From NCBI RefSeq assembly GCF_003605755.1, contig NZ_RAHJ01000022.1, forward strand, positions 124,001-188,000: a DNA stretch of 64,000 nt, given 5' to 3'. Of this stretch, positions 8,633-18,687 are shown piece by piece; position 1 is the stretch's first letter, and every line of letters begins with the position of its first letter. The stretch comes from Tsuneonella suprasediminis. GTDB lineage: Bacteria; Pseudomonadota; Alphaproteobacteria; Sphingomonadales; Sphingomonadaceae. The translations under genes and the position numbers were made by a program. The notes under the pieces are model-generated. The model saw only the letters and a program-made list of their open reading frames with translations. It had not been told where the DNA came from and ran no database searches.

Positions 8633-9703
8633 ATGGGAGCAAGACCAAGTTTGGTTGAACGACTGGAAATCGACGAACTGCGTTCCCGCACAGCCGGGCG
8701 TGCGCGCGACGAAGGCTTCGTCGCGGTGGGGTTTGCCTCTGCCGACGAAGACCCGCTGCGCGCATGCCGCTATGCCGAATGGCTGGGCGAAGGACACCAC
8801 GGCGCGATGGAATGGATGGAGCGCCGTGCCGATGAACGGCGCTCTCCCCAAGGGCTGTGGCCTGCCGCGCGCAGCGTGATCGCGCTGGGCATGGCCTATA
8901 CTCCGCACCATGATCCGCTGGCGCTGGCCGAGCAGGCGGATCGTGCGCGGATTTCGGTCTATGCTCAGGGTCGCGATTATCACGACACCGTGAAGAAGGC
9001 CCTTAAGCGCCTTGCTCGCTGGCTGGTGGCCGAAGCGCCGGGGGCGGAGGTGAAGGTGTTTGTCGATACCGCACCGGTGATGGAAAAGCCGTTGGGGCAG
9101 GCCGCCGGAATCGGGTGGCAAGGCAAGCATACCAATCTGGTCAGCCGCGAACATGGATCGTGGCTGTTTCTTGGCGCGATCTACACCACTTTGCCGTTCA
9201 CGCCCGACGCGATGCATGACGATCGCTGCGGATCATGCTCTAGCTGTCAAACAGCGTGCCCTACCAGTGCATTTCCGAGACCCTATCAGTTGAATGCGCG
9301 CCGCTGTCTCTCTTACCTCACAATTGAACATGCCGGACCGATCCCGCATGAGTTCCGTAAGGCATTGGGAAATCGCATTTATGGCTGTGACGATTGCCTC
9401 GCAGTTTGCCCCTGGAACAAGTTTGCAAGCAGTGCAGCAACCCATCGTGCTTTCCTGCCTCGGGCCGAGTTGGTGGCGCCTAAGTTGCTGGAATTGCTGG
9501 CCTTGGATGACGCGGGATTTCGTGCGCTGTTTTCCGGCAGTCCGATCAAGCGGATCGGGCGTAATCGCTTCGTCCGTAACTGCCTGATTGCCGCAGGGAA
9601 TAGCAGCGATCAGGCACTTGGGCCGCAGGTTCGCGCTTTGACCGCCGATCCCGATCCGGTGGTGGCCGAAGCGGCGGAGTGGGCGCTAAACCAGCTCTTT
9701 TAA
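8633..9703 (+). CDS. queG: Epoxyqueuosine reductase QueG
   Basis: QueG performs the last step of queuosine synthesis on tRNA, reducing epoxyqueuosine with cobalamin and two [4Fe-4S] clusters. Cluster cysteines are seen at 199, 202, 205, 209 ([12 protein letters not shown]) and at 252, 255, 259 (CDDCLAVCP), with Cys225 as the extra ligand. VDTAP near 144-148 carries the catalytic Asp. Length (356) is normal and a short C-terminal HEAT-like tail is present. The 3' end overlaps the convergent ferredoxin reductase gene by 18 bp. With mnmA, it is the second wobble-base modification gene in the window. Confidence 0.95.
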   Translation: MGARPSLVERLEIDELRSRTAGRARDEGFVAVGFASADEDPLRACRYAEWLGEGHHGAMEWMERRADERRSPQGLWPAARSVIALGMAYTPHHDPLALAEQADRARISVYAQGRDYHDTVKKALKRLARWLVAEAPGAEVKVFVDTAPVMEKPLGQAAGIGWQGKHTNLVSREHGSWLFLGAIYTTLPFTPDAMHDDRCGSCSSCQTACPTSAFPRPYQLNARRCLSYLTIEHAGPIPHEFRKALGNRIYGCDDCLAVCPWNKFASSAATHRAFLPRAELVAPKLLELLALDDAGFRALFSGSPIKRIGRNRFVRNCLIAAGNSSDQALGPQVRALTADPDPVVAEAAEWALNQLF

Positions 9704-10912
9704 AGGGATTTCCGGATTGGCCAGTACGTCGGGATCGGGGGAAATGCGGGCTTCCACCAGTTTGCGGCCCTGCACATAATCCTTGGTCGAATTCACGCAA
9801 TCGAGCGCAATTACACGACCATCTTTCAGATATATAACGGAAAATTTCCCATCTGCCGGATCGCCACGCAGCACTGTCGTGTCGTGACCGAGCGATAGCC
9901 CGGCGGTCTGCAACTTGAGATCGTGCTGATTTGACCAGAACCACGGCAGAGCGTTGTAAGGAACCGGCTCACCCATGATATCGCGGGCGGCGGTGGTTGC
10001 CATGTCATTGGCATTCTGGACAGATTCCAGCCGGATCACCGCTCCGTCTGCGAATGCATTGGCATGGGCCGCACAGTCGCCAATCGCATAGACGTCCTCC
10101 AGCGAAGTCCGGCAATGCTCGTCCACATCGACCCCGTTGGCCCCGGCTGCCCCCGCTGCGATCAGCGGGCCGACTGCGGGCACGATACCAATCCCGACGA
10201 CGACCATATCGCACTCGACACTGCTCCCGTCAGCCAGCACGACGCGGCGCACCCAGCCATTCTCACCTTCGAGCTTGTCGACCATTGCTTCGGTTCGCAG
10301 GTCGACTCCGCGGGCAGTGTGTTGTTGTTGATAGAACTGTGAAAGATCTTCGCCTGCGACCCGCGCCAGCACGCGAGGAAGCGCTTCGAGCAGGGTTACC
10401 TTGCATCCCAGTTTGGTCAGCACAGCGGCCGCTTCCAGCCCGATATAGCCGCCGCCGATTACAACGACACGCTTCGCACCGTCATCCAGCTCCGCCATCA
10501 TCCGGTCGACATCGGCGCGATCGCGTACTGCGTGGATTCCATTGAGATCGGCCCCCGCGCACGACAGGCGGCGCGGATCGCCACCCGCTGCCCAGATCAG
10601 CTTACCATAACCGATTTCCGTCCCGTCCATAAGCCTGACGGTGTGTGTTTGCGGATCGACGCCAGTTACCACATTGCCAAGTCGCAGAGTAACCTCGCGT
10701 TCTTCCCAGAACTGAGGCGGACGAATGTAGATGCGTTCGAACGGCTTGTCCCGCGCAAGGTATTCTTTCGACAACGGCGGCCGCTCGTAAGGCGGTTCAC
10801 TGTCGCGTCCGATCATCATGATCGAGCCAGTGAAACCCTGCTGACGCAAAGCGATAGCGGCTTGCGCGCCGCCGTGCCCTGCGCCGACGATGACGATGTC
10901 TGCACTCTCCAT
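9686..10912 (-). CDS. FAD-dependent ferredoxin reductase (rhodocoxin/putidaredoxin reductase type)
   Basis: A 408-residue flavoprotein. The FAD-binding motif [11 protein letters not shown] begins at residue 9, the NAD(P)H-binding motif [13 protein letters not shown] lies near 150, and the second FAD contact VYAIGDCA near 270. This is the family of reductases that feed [2Fe-2S] ferredoxins for class I P450s such as CYP101, CYP116-like systems and CYP153. It is the natural electron donor candidate for the P450 at 4950-6287, although the two are not in one operon and the ferredoxin is missing from the window. The start codon abuts a 42-bp inverted repeat (10913-10954) and no Shine-Dalgarno is visible, so expression may be controlled by RNA structure or an operator. 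Confidence 0.9.
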   Translation of the reverse strand: MESADIVIVGAGHGGAQAAIALRQQGFTGSIMMIGRDSEPPYERPPLSKEYLARDKPFERIYIRPPQFWEEREVTLRLGNVVTGVDPQTHTVRLMDGTEIGYGKLIWAAGGDPRRLSCAGADLNGIHAVRDRADVDRMMAELDDGAKRVVVIGGGYIGLEAAAVLTKLGCKVTLLEALPRVLARVAGEDLSQFYQQQHTARGVDLRTEAMVDKLEGENGWVRRVVLADGSSVECDMVVVGIGIVPAVGPLIAAGAAGANGVDVDEHCRTSLEDVYAIGDCAAHANAFADGAVIRLESVQNANDMATTAARDIMGEPVPYNALPWFWSNQHDLKLQTAGLSLGHDTTVLRGDPADGKFSVIYLKDGRVIALDCVNSTKDYVQGRKLVEARISPDPDVLANPEIPLKELV

Positions 10913-10954
10913 GCGCGCTTGACTTGAGGCAAATCGGCTTCAGGTCAAGCGCGC
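10913..10954. repeat. Long inverted repeat directly at the ferredoxin reductase start codon
   Basis: Arms GCGCGCTTGACTTGA and TCAGGTCAAGCGCGC are complementary at 14 of 15 positions around a 12-bp spacer. The repeat ends at the base before the start codon. It could be an operator (the TTGACYTGA half-sites) or an mRNA hairpin hiding the start. It is not followed by a T-tract, so it is a poor terminator for the upstream dehydrogenase gene. Confidence 0.6.
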
Positions 10955-10994
10955 TTGTGGATTCTGCAAGATGAATCGCCGGATAGGTGCGACG

Positions 10995-13900
10995 TCAGCG
11001 CCCCAACAGGTTGCGCGCCTGGCTTGCGATCTGGGCCAGCATGGCCGGTGAAACCGGGCTGTGAGCCTGCGCGCGTGCGATCATCGAACGGAATTGGCGA
11101 ATCCCGTCGGCGTGAGTCTCCGTCCACGCATCGACCGCTGCGGTTGGATTGGCCCTTGCATCTTTTCGGCGGGCGATGCGGCTAAGAAACTCCAGCCGCA
11201 TCTGCTGAAAATCGCGGGCTAGCCCGGCAACGAGCAGGCGTTCCCACACGTCGGACGGGTTCATCAGTGCCGCCACGCCTTGTGCCCAGTCGAGACCGAG
11301 TTGTGCGCCAAGGAGGGTAAAGGCGCCGGTCAGTTTGCGGGGGGCGATATCGACGTCCCGCGCGAGCTGGGCAAGGCCGACAGCGCCATCGAGATCGAAC
11401 AGGTGCGTAACTTCGCCCGCCAACGATTCGCTGGCACCTACCTCGATCAATTCGGCGCGCAATCGGGCCGAATGCTGGAGCGATTCGGCACCGAGCAACT
11501 CTTCCGTGTCTTTGGCCAGATGCTTCACACCTTTACCGATATCACCCACAAGCTTGCTGGGTGACAGCGGCCCGGCCCCGGCACGCAATAGGTCGGCCAT
11601 CTGGCTCCGCATAGCGACGGCGACGCGGTTGAACAGCACGATGCGGGCAATTTCCGGCATCCTGGCAGTTTCCAGCTGATCCCACAGCGCGTCGATAGCG
11701 AACAGGTGTTCAGCAGCGACAAACGCGCTGGCGATGTTGGCCAGCCCCGCTCCTTCCTCTTCCGCCAGTTCGAACGGATGGACCGGCCCCAGCCGGTTGA
11801 TGATCCGATTTGCCAGTTTGGTGGCGATGATTTCGCGCCGCAGGCGATGGCCTTCGATGAATGTACGGTACTTGCTACGCATCGGTTCGGGGAATGCGTT
11901 GAGCAACAGGGCCTCTACCTGCGGATCTTCGGGAAGATCGCTGCCTTCTATCGCATCCTGCAATGCCAGCTTGGCCGATGAAAGCAGAACGGCCAGTTCA
12001 GGCCGGGTAAGGCCTGCGCCATCGCTTGCTCTGCGGTTTAGTGTCTCGCTATCAGCCAGCCCCTCGGTCTTGCGATCGAGGTAGCCGCGATCTTCCAGAG
12101 ATTCGATGAGACGGATCTGAGCGGCCACTGCTTTGCTGCCTCCGCTCTCAGCGATAGACAATGCCAGCGCTTGCAAACGATTATCTTCCAGAACAAGCTG
12201 CGCCACCTCGTCGGTCATTTCGACCAGCAAGGCATTGCGGCTCTTTTCCGAAAGGCGACCGGCGCGACGGGCGGCGGCCAGCGCGATCTTGATGTTGACC
12301 TCGTTATCCGAACAATCGACCCCGGCGGAATTGTCGATGAAGTCGGCATTGATCCGGCCGCCATTCAGCGAAAACTCAATCCGCCCGGCCTGGGTGACTC
12401 CAAGGTTGGCACCTTCCCCGACGACGCGAACACGCAAATCTGCGCCGTTCACCCGCAATGCGTCGTTCGCCGGATCGCCAACCTCCGCGTTGCTCTGGGT
12501 CGAGGCCTTGATGTAAGTGCCGATCCCGCCGAACCACAGCAGGTCGACCGGGCTTTTCAGGATGGCGGAAATCAGTGCTTCCGGTTCCAGTTCGCTACTG
12601 TCGATACCGAGCGCCTCGCGAACCTGCTTGCTCAGTGGAACTTTCTTGAGCGAGCGAGCGAATACGCCGCCCCCTTTGGAAATCAGCGAGGGGTCGTAAT
12701 CCTCCCAGCTCGAACGGGGCAGATCGAACAGACGCTTGCGCTCTTTCCAGCTTGCCGCCGCGTCAGGGTCGGGATCGAGGAAGATGTGGCGGTGATCGAA
12801 CGCAGCAACCAGCTTGATCGATTTGGACAGTAACATGCCATTGCCGAACACGTCGCCCGACATGTCGCCACAGCCAACCACGCGCACCGGATCCTTCTGG
12901 ACGTCGATACCCATTTCGAGGAAGTGACGCGTGACGGAAACCCATGCGCCGCGGGCGGTGATGCCCATTGCCTTGTGGTCGTATCCGTTGGAGCCGCCGC
13001 TGGCGAATGCATCGTCGAGCCAGAAGTTCTGGCTCTCAGCAATGGCATTGGCAACGTCGGAGAACGAGGCAGTTCCCTTGTCCGCGGCAACGACGAAGTA
13101 AGGATCGTCACCGTCGCGAATCACAACTTCTCGCGGATGAACGACCTTGTCATCGACGAGGTTGTCGGTGATCGACAACAGAGTGCGGATAAACGCCTGA
13201 TAGCTGGCCTTGCCTTCAGCAGCCCAGCCTTCGCGGTCGCGCGTGGGATCGGGCAATTGCTTGGGATAGAAACCGCCCTTCGCCCCTGTCGGCACGATCA
13301 CCGCGTTTTTGACGCGCTGCGCTTTCATCAGACCAAGGATTTCGGTGCGGAAGTCGTCGCGCCGGTCGGACCAGCGCAAGCCGCCGCGCGCCACAGGCCC
13401 CGCGCGCAAGTGAATCCCTTCCAAACGGCGCGAATAAACGAAGATTTCGCGCCACGGAATCGGTTTGGGCAGGCCCGGAACGAGGTGTGAATCGATCTTA
13501 AAGGCCAAAGCTTCGCGCGCAGCGGGCGCGAAAGCGTTGGTCCGCAGAATTGCGCCGATCAGGGCTTGATAGAGCCGCAGCAGCCGATCGTCGTTGATCG
13601 CAGCGACATTAAGCAAGCCCTTGCGGATCGCTTCTTCCTGCATCTCTGCGGCTGCTTTGCGGTCCCCCGCGAATGCCGGATCGTGTTCGGCCGCGAACAG
13701 GCCGACCAGTGCGCGAGTAACGTCGGGCGCCCGTTGTAGTGCATCGACGACAGTGTAGATCGTGTAACCGATTCCCGCCTGACGCAGATAGCGATAGAAC
13801 GCGCGCAGCCAGTCAGCCTCGCGCGCTTCGAGCCCGGTGCCGACTACGAGGCGGTTGAATGGATCATCTTCCGCCCCGCCATTGAGTACGGCAGCGATTG

Positions 13901-15731
13901 CTTCCTCGATCTGTGGCGTGCGACCGAGAAGCTGTTCGGTATCATCCGCTTCGTTCAGTCCGAGCGTGAAATCATGGATGGTGCCCAGCTTTCCTTCATC
14001 GAGAAAAGTAGGCACTTCTTCCAATACGCGAAATCCGAAGTTTTCCAACGCCGGCACGGCATCGGAAAGAGCCAAAGCGCCTTCCGATTGATAGATTTTC
14101 AGGCGTAGTCGGTTCGACGGATCGTCTTCGTGGCGATACAGACGGACATCGCGCTGAGGGGCAGTGCTCGCAGTGGTGGGGCCATCCTCATGATGGGCGG
14201 CAAGCCGACGCAGACGGCGAATATCCTGTGCGGCCTCTGCCGGGCCATAATCGGCGCGGTAGGCAGTCGGGAAAGCATCGGCAAACCGAGTAGCGAGAGC
14301 AGCAGCGCGAGCGGGGTCTTCATCCGTCGCCAGTTCGCTTTCGACCGCTTCGCTCCAGCCGCGCAGCAAAGCCTGAATGCTCGCTTCGATTGCCGCGGCA
14401 TCGGGCGAACCTTCGCCCGAACGATAATCGAGCACATAGCGGATCATCGCCAGATTGCCGCCTTCGACCTGCAAGCTCCAGTCAAGCGCCACAGCGCCTG
14501 CGCCGGTTTCGAGCATTTCCTGAATGCGTGTGCGGACCTGCGTGGACAGCAGATCGCGCGGTAACCAGACGAATGCGAACAGATGACGGCTGAGCGGAGC
14601 TTCCACCAGAACGAGCCGCGGGCGCGGACGGTCGACCAGGCTCATCATCGTGGTTGCGACATGTTCGATGTCCGCGTCGGAAAAACCGATCAGCACATCG
14701 TGTGGCAGCATGGTCAGCGCGTGGACCAGCGATTTCCCTGCATGGCCGTTGGGATCGAACCCGAACTTGGCATTCAGCTCAGCGAGTTGAGTGCGTAGAC
14801 GTGGCACCGAGCCGGGCGCGGCGGCAAGCGCGGAACTGGTCCAGACGCCCGCGTGGATCGAAAGTGCGGTCACCTCATCGCCTTCGAGCACAGGCACGAT
14901 AAACAGATCGAGCGGGACCCGGCGATGAACATTGGAAATACGGTTCGCTTTAACAATCAGCGGGCTACGAGCTGTTTCGCGGCCACATCCATCGAACCAC
15001 GCGAAGGCGCGGTCAAATGATGCGTCTGCGAGGATTTCCTTTGCGCTTTTGCGGCAGATGCCCAGCATTGCCGAATGGCTGCCGTCGCGACGACGTGTGA
15101 CATGGCCGAGCTGTGTCAGCATGCCGCCTTCCAGCCAGCGCAGCAGAGCGGCACCTTCGGTATCGGTAACACTGGCTGCATCGTCCAGCATCGCGGTACG
15201 CATTTTTTGCCAGTCGGTTACCGCAGCGCGGACGTCTGAAAGCGTTGTCCGCAGATCTTTTTCGAGTGCCCGGCGCTGGCGTGCATCGACACGCGGTGTT
15301 TCGATATAAATCAACGACTCGTGCTGGCCGCCTTCAGCTTCACATGAAAGGATTTCCGCCAGTTCGCCTGAATCGGTCCGCTTCATGCGAACGACAGGGT
15401 GAACCAACTGATCAATCGAAATTCCGTGTGCCGCGATCGTGGCCGCAATCGAATCGACCAGAAACGGCATATCATCGTTGACCAGAGCCAGACGCATGAA
15501 TCGCCGGTCGCCCGATGCCGAATTGAGCGTGATAGACGGTTCGCCGGGTCCGCGCTGCGCCGCTGATTCGATCAGGAATTGCGCGACATCTTCCACGCGG
15601 GCTTTGCTCAGCGGTTCATCCCCCGGCAGCAACGAATCGCGAATGAGGCGGGCGAGAGACTTCGCCAGTGCGGCATCGGTCGATATGCGTGAAGTGGAAC
15701 CAGAAGTAGAATCAGCTGCTTCAGCGGACAT
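10995..15731 (-). CDS. gdhB: NAD-specific glutamate dehydrogenase, large (about 180 kDa) type
   Basis: A single 1578-residue frame. Large GDHs convert glutamate to 2-oxoglutarate and ammonium with NAD and mainly serve amino-acid catabolism. The N-terminal half holds ACT-like regulatory regions (for example FMRLALVNDDMPFLVDSI near 80). The catalytic half begins near residue 730, with GGLRWSDRRDDFRTEILGLM and the active-site lysine region VPTGAKGGFYPKQ. A conserved C-terminal helical domain follows. Length matches the L_180 family of alphaproteobacteria and pseudomonads, which are allosterically regulated enzymes. Its promoter region contains a perfect dyad (15780-15800). Together with gltBD and glnE in this window it frames glutamate flux in both directions. 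Confidence 0.95.
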   Translation of the reverse strand: MSAEAADSTSGSTSRISTDAALAKSLARLIRDSLLPGDEPLSKARVEDVAQFLIESAAQRGPGEPSITLNSASGDRRFMRLALVNDDMPFLVDSIAATIAAHGISIDQLVHPVVRMKRTDSGELAEILSCEAEGGQHESLIYIETPRVDARQRRALEKDLRTTLSDVRAAVTDWQKMRTAMLDDAASVTDTEGAALLRWLEGGMLTQLGHVTRRRDGSHSAMLGICRKSAKEILADASFDRAFAWFDGCGRETARSPLIVKANRISNVHRRVPLDLFIVPVLEGDEVTALSIHAGVWTSSALAAAPGSVPRLRTQLAELNAKFGFDPNGHAGKSLVHALTMLPHDVLIGFSDADIEHVATTMMSLVDRPRPRLVLVEAPLSRHLFAFVWLPRDLLSTQVRTRIQEMLETGAGAVALDWSLQVEGGNLAMIRYVLDYRSGEGSPDAAAIEASIQALLRGWSEAVESELATDEDPARAAALATRFADAFPTAYRADYGPAEAAQDIRRLRRLAAHHEDGPTTASTAPQRDVRLYRHEDDPSNRLRLKIYQSEGALALSDAVPALENFGFRVLEEVPTFLDEGKLGTIHDFTLGLNEADDTEQLLGRTPQIEEAIAAVLNGGAEDDPFNRLVVGTGLEAREADWLRAFYRYLRQAGIGYTIYTVVDALQRAPDVTRALVGLFAAEHDPAFAGDRKAAAEMQEEAIRKGLLNVAAINDDRLLRLYQALIGAILRTNAFAPAAREALAFKIDSHLVPGLPKPIPWREIFVYSRRLEGIHLRAGPVARGGLRWSDRRDDFRTEILGLMKAQRVKNAVIVPTGAKGGFYPKQLPDPTRDREGWAAEGKASYQAFIRTLLSITDNLVDDKVVHPREVVIRDGDDPYFVVAADKGTASFSDVANAIAESQNFWLDDAFASGGSNGYDHKAMGITARGAWVSVTRHFLEMGIDVQKDPVRVVGCGDMSGDVFGNGMLLSKSIKLVAAFDHRHIFLDPDPDAAASWKERKRLFDLPRSSWEDYDPSLISKGGGVFARSLKKVPLSKQVREALGIDSSELEPEALISAILKSPVDLLWFGGIGTYIKASTQSNAEVGDPANDALRVNGADLRVRVVGEGANLGVTQAGRIEFSLNGGRINADFIDNSAGVDCSDNEVNIKIALAAARRAGRLSEKSRNALLVEMTDEVAQLVLEDNRLQALALSIAESGGSKAVAAQIRLIESLEDRGYLDRKTEGLADSETLNRRASDGAGLTRPELAVLLSSAKLALQDAIEGSDLPEDPQVEALLLNAFPEPMRSKYRTFIEGHRLRREIIATKLANRIINRLGPVHPFELAEEEGAGLANIASAFVAAEHLFAIDALWDQLETARMPEIARIVLFNRVAVAMRSQMADLLRAGAGPLSPSKLVGDIGKGVKHLAKDTEELLGAESLQHSARLRAELIEVGASESLAGEVTHLFDLDGAVGLAQLARDVDIAPRKLTGAFTLLGAQLGLDWAQGVAALMNPSDVWERLLVAGLARDFQQMRLEFLSRIARRKDARANPTAAVDAWTETHADGIRQFRSMIARAQAHSPVSPAMLAQIASQARNLLGR

Positions 15732-15771
15732 CCGTAGTGCTCCGTCGGCCCGCCAAATGTCTTCGAGCCCT

Positions 15772-15800
15772 GTTATATTATTGCTGCACAGCGCAGCAAT
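15772..15800 (-). promoter_or_regulatory. Likely promoter and operator of the glutamate dehydrogenase gene
   Basis: On the minus strand TTGCTG (15799-15794) and TATAAC (15777-15772) are spaced by 16 bp, a plausible -35/-10 pair 41 bp ahead of the start codon. A perfect dyad ATTGCTGC-N5-GCAGCAAT (15780-15800) covers the -35 and most of the spacer, as expected of a repressor site. The regulator is unknown. Confidence 0.45.
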
Positions 15801-15923
15801 CTGGCTGTGATAGGCCCGTGCTTGCGCGACTGCAAGGCAGCAGTGACGTAGCGTTCGAGCGGCTCGCCCTCTCCCTTAGGCCGGAATGGGTGACGGGGGC
15901 TAGAGGGGACTGACGCCAAATTT

Positions 15924-16904
15924 TCAGGCCAGGGCTTCCATCGTTAATTCGAGCGAACGAACCCGTGTCGCCGGATCGAAGGTCGCACCGGAAACGACGA
16001 TTTCGTCTGCCTGTGTGCGTTCGATAAAACGCCCGATTGACGCGCGGACTGTGTCCGGTGATCCGATAGCGCTTGCCTGACCGATATTGGCCAGGATTGC
16101 CTGAGCCTGTGGAGGCAATGTGTCGATATACCCCTTTACCGGGGGTGGCAGTTTGCCCGGATTGCCGGTCCGCAAGCGAACAAAACTCTGTTGCTGCGAA
16201 CTGGCGATCAGCTCCGCTTCGGCATCGGTTTCGGCCGTAAATACGGTCATCGCCGCCATCGCATACGGTTTGTCCAGCCATTGCGATGGCTCGAACCGCT
16301 CGCGATACAGCGCCAGCGCCGCATCCAGATGGTCGGGCGCGAAATGGCTGGCGAAAGCATAGGGCATGCCAAGCTTCGCAGCGAGTTGGGCTCCGAAAAG
16401 GCTGGAGCCCAGCATCCACATCTCGACCTGCGATCCATAGCCGGGGGTGGCGCGGATTGGCAGTTCCGGTTCCCCTGTTAGCAAGGCGCGCAGTTCCGCC
16501 ACGTCGGTGGGGAACATTTCGGCGGCACGGTGCAGGTCTTTCCGCAGGGCGCGTTGCAGTTCTGGCCCTGCGCCAGGCGCGCGACCCAGTCCAAGGTCGA
16601 TGCGCCCGGGGAACAGAGCATCGAGGGTGCCGAACTGTTCGGCAATCACAAACGGATTATGGTTGGGTAGCATGATCCCGCCGGCACCGAGGCGGATCGT
16701 GTGCGTCGCGGCGCCGACATGGCCGATAACGACCGATGTTGCCCCGCCTGCGATCCCTTCCATCGCGTGATGTTCGGCGATCCAGAACCGCTTGTATCCC
16801 AATCGTTCGGCAGCTTGCGCCAATGAAACGGTGGCAGAATATGCCTCTGCCAATGTACCACCTTCGCGAACGGGGACGAGATCGAGGACCGACAGCGGAA
16901 TCAT
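15924..16904 (-). CDS. LLM-class flavin-dependent oxidoreductase (luciferase-like monooxygenase family)
   Basis: A 326-residue TIM-barrel protein of the bacterial luciferase-like superfamily, subgroup of small single-component-looking flavoproteins (MsnO8/YhbW type). Recognisable parts are the N-terminal [15 protein letters not shown], the [10 protein letters not shown] segment near residue 40, and the nucleotide-binding region [11 protein letters not shown] near 105. Such enzymes use FMNH2 or F420; the substrate is not known here. Its ATG overlaps the stop of the upstream TPR gene (ATGA at 16901-16904), so the pair is translationally coupled. Confidence 0.88.
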   Translation of the reverse strand: MIPLSVLDLVPVREGGTLAEAYSATVSLAQAAERLGYKRFWIAEHHAMEGIAGGATSVVIGHVGAATHTIRLGAGGIMLPNHNPFVIAEQFGTLDALFPGRIDLGLGRAPGAGPELQRALRKDLHRAAEMFPTDVAELRALLTGEPELPIRATPGYGSQVEMWMLGSSLFGAQLAAKLGMPYAFASHFAPDHLDAALALYRERFEPSQWLDKPYAMAAMTVFTAETDAEAELIASSQQQSFVRLRTGNPGKLPPPVKGYIDTLPPQAQAILANIGQASAIGSPDTVRASIGRFIERTQADEIVVSGATFDPATRVRSLELTMEALA

Positions 16905-17725
16905 TGCGCGCCTTCTCCGATTTGAGCGAGATAATCTTTGGCGGTTTGCGCCTGTTCGCTGTCAGGTGCGGTTTCCATCACTGACTGCCACGACTTGCGG
17001 GCCGCTTCGCTGTGCCCTGCCAGTATGGCGATCACGCCCGCTTCCAGTCCGATGGCCGGATCTTGCGGATCGAGTGATACGGCCTTTTCGATTTGTGCCT
17101 GAGCAGTGGCAAGGTCGCCCGTTCGCCGGGCCAACGTAGCTGAAAGCAACCAGGCTTGCGGATCGCCCGGCATCGCAGCGCGCGCTTCGGCTAGCGCGGA
17201 AGTGGCGTCGTCGGCCCTGTCGAGCGCCACAAGGGCCGAGGCGCGATCAAGGGCGATGGCCCCTCTCACTGACGGATCGAGTGGGTCTTCGCTCTTCGCT
17301 GCATCGAGCAGTGCAAGAGCGCCTGCCGCATCCCCGGAAGCGAGCGCGGCGCTGCCTGCCAGTGCGCTCATTCGTGTGCGAAACGCGGCGTCTTCGGCAT
17401 CCGCACGGGCAGCGATGAAAGCTGCGCGGGCAGCGTCCCATTCGCCCATATTGCCTGCCGCGACTCCCAGACAATGTTCGCCTGCAGCGCGTTGCTCTCC
17501 GGTGGTTCGCTTGATCCATTCGACCGAGATGGCATGTGCCTTTTCCGGCGCGGTGCGCGCTGTGTCGAGGCAGGTTTCCAGAGCGCTGGGCGTGCGCTCC
17601 TGGGCATCTCGATTGGCGCGAGTGCGCGGCGGGCGATTGTTCATGTCGAGTTGTTCGATGGGGCTGAGGCCACCAGAAGGGTTCGGGCCGACCTGCATCA
17701 GAATTGGGAGGAGGAGAGTAAGCAT
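16901..17725 (-). CDS. Tetratricopeptide-repeat protein
   Basis: A 274-residue alanine-rich helical protein with at least four TPR-like units between about 80 and 255 (for example [31 protein letters not shown]). A short hydrophobic N-terminus ([11 protein letters not shown]) suggests export or membrane attachment. TPR proteins are scaffolds, and the partner here is unknown. The gene precedes and is coupled to the LLM oxidoreductase. Ten bases separate it from the alpha/beta hydrolase gene upstream, so hydrolase, TPR protein and LLM enzyme probably form one transcript. Confidence 0.8.
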   Translation of the reverse strand: MLTLLLPILMQVGPNPSGGLSPIEQLDMNNRPPRTRANRDAQERTPSALETCLDTARTAPEKAHAISVEWIKRTTGEQRAAGEHCLGVAAGNMGEWDAARAAFIAARADAEDAAFRTRMSALAGSAALASGDAAGALALLDAAKSEDPLDPSVRGAIALDRASALVALDRADDATSALAEARAAMPGDPQAWLLSATLARRTGDLATAQAQIEKAVSLDPQDPAIGLEAGVIAILAGHSEAARKSWQSVMETAPDSEQAQTAKDYLAQIGEGAQ

Positions 17726-17734
17726 GGCAAACCT

Positions 17735-18466
17735 TCAGATGGTGGCCACTGTCTGCAACAACAAGGCGATATCTTGTTCGCGCGACAGTCGATGGTCGCC
17801 ATCTTTGACAAGCGTCAGGTGAACGTCGGTCGAACGCAGCGCCTGTGCCAGTTGCAGCGAAATCTCCCACGGGACATCGTTATCTTGCTGCCCGTGCAGC
17901 AAGCGTGCCGGGCAATCGAGCGCGATTTCGCCGATAAGGCGCCGGTTAGCCTGCCCATCGGCCCAGAATGTAGCGTGAGTCGGCGTCGGCTCAGGGCCGT
18001 AGGGGTTCTCTTCGTACACCGTTTCCCCATGCAGAAGATTCGCTCTGGCGGCGGCGTCGATGCCCCATTCGGTGAAGTCCGGCGCCGCGGCGATACCCAC
18101 GAGCGTGTGCAAACGGTGGCCGATCGCTTCGCCCACCAACAACATCAACCAGCCTCCCATTGAAGATCCGACCAGAATAGCCGGATGACAGGTATAGGCA
18201 TCGATCAGAGTGGCGACCTCATCCCGCCACGTCGACAATGTACCATCGGCGAAGTCGCCGCTCGAACGGCCGCATCCAGAGTAGTCGAGCAGCAGGCATT
18301 CGCGCCCGTTCGCTTGCGCCCAGTCGAACAGCGCAGTGGCCTTGCTGCCGTCCATGTCCGACATATAGCCGGGCAGAAACACGATTGCCGGGCCGCTGCC
18401 GCTGCAATGGCGAAAAGCGAGCCGGCGACCGTCGTCGAAACTGTGGTATTGAATGTCGTGCATCAT
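17735..18466 (-). CDS. Alpha/beta-fold hydrolase
   Basis: A 243-residue cytosolic hydrolase. The nucleophile elbow is GSSMG with Ser102, the probable acid is Asp195 in HGQQDNDVPW, and the base is His225 in KDGDHRLS. The oxyanion region LPGYMSDMDG near 31-40 is typical of the BioH/YcjY-like carboxylesterase group. No signal peptide is seen. The substrate is unknown. It is likely the first gene of a three-gene transcript with the TPR and LLM genes. Confidence 0.88.
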   Translation of the reverse strand: MMHDIQYHSFDDGRRLAFRHCSGSGPAIVFLPGYMSDMDGSKATALFDWAQANGRECLLLDYSGCGRSSGDFADGTLSTWRDEVATLIDAYTCHPAILVGSSMGGWLMLLVGEAIGHRLHTLVGIAAAPDFTEWGIDAAARANLLHGETVYEENPYGPEPTPTHATFWADGQANRRLIGEIALDCPARLLHGQQDNDVPWEISLQLAQALRSTDVHLTLVKDGDHRLSREQDIALLLQTVATI

Positions 18467-18495
18467 GCCACAATGGTCCTATGCGGCCCCTGCGG

Positions 18496-18687
18496 TCAAT
18501 CGCGCAGGAAGATTGCCTCTATCGGTTGGCCGAACAGCTCCGCGATACGAAAAGCGAGGGGGAGAGAGGGATCGTACTTCCCTGTTTCGATGGCATTGAC
18601 TGACTGTCGACTGACTTCCAGCCGCTCAGCCAGATCCTGCTGGCTCCAGTCGCGCTCGGCGCGCAATACTTTGAGCCGGTTTTTCAT
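18496..18687 (-). CDS. Xre-family transcriptional regulator, minimal helix-turn-helix
   Basis: A 63-residue protein consisting of one Cro/CI-type helix-turn-helix (WSQQDLAERLEVSRQSVNAIETGKYDPSL at about 14-42) and a short hydrophobic tail. It resembles the YozG/YgzD group, which accompanies small membrane proteins. Its start overlaps the stop of the upstream membrane-protein gene (18684-18687). The arrangement suggests an autoregulated operon whose product senses or controls the membrane component. The likely operator is the near-palindrome at 19500-19510. Confidence 0.9.
   Translation of the reverse strand: MKNRLKVLRAERDWSQQDLAERLEVSRQSVNAIETGKYDPSLPLAFRIAELFGQPIEAIFLRD

Noticed and set aside
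7622-9217. Extended N-terminus for the ABC ATPase reaching 9217
   Set aside because: The extension would run antisense through most of the queG coding region and carries no ABC-family sequence. Family homology begins only near 8563-8605.
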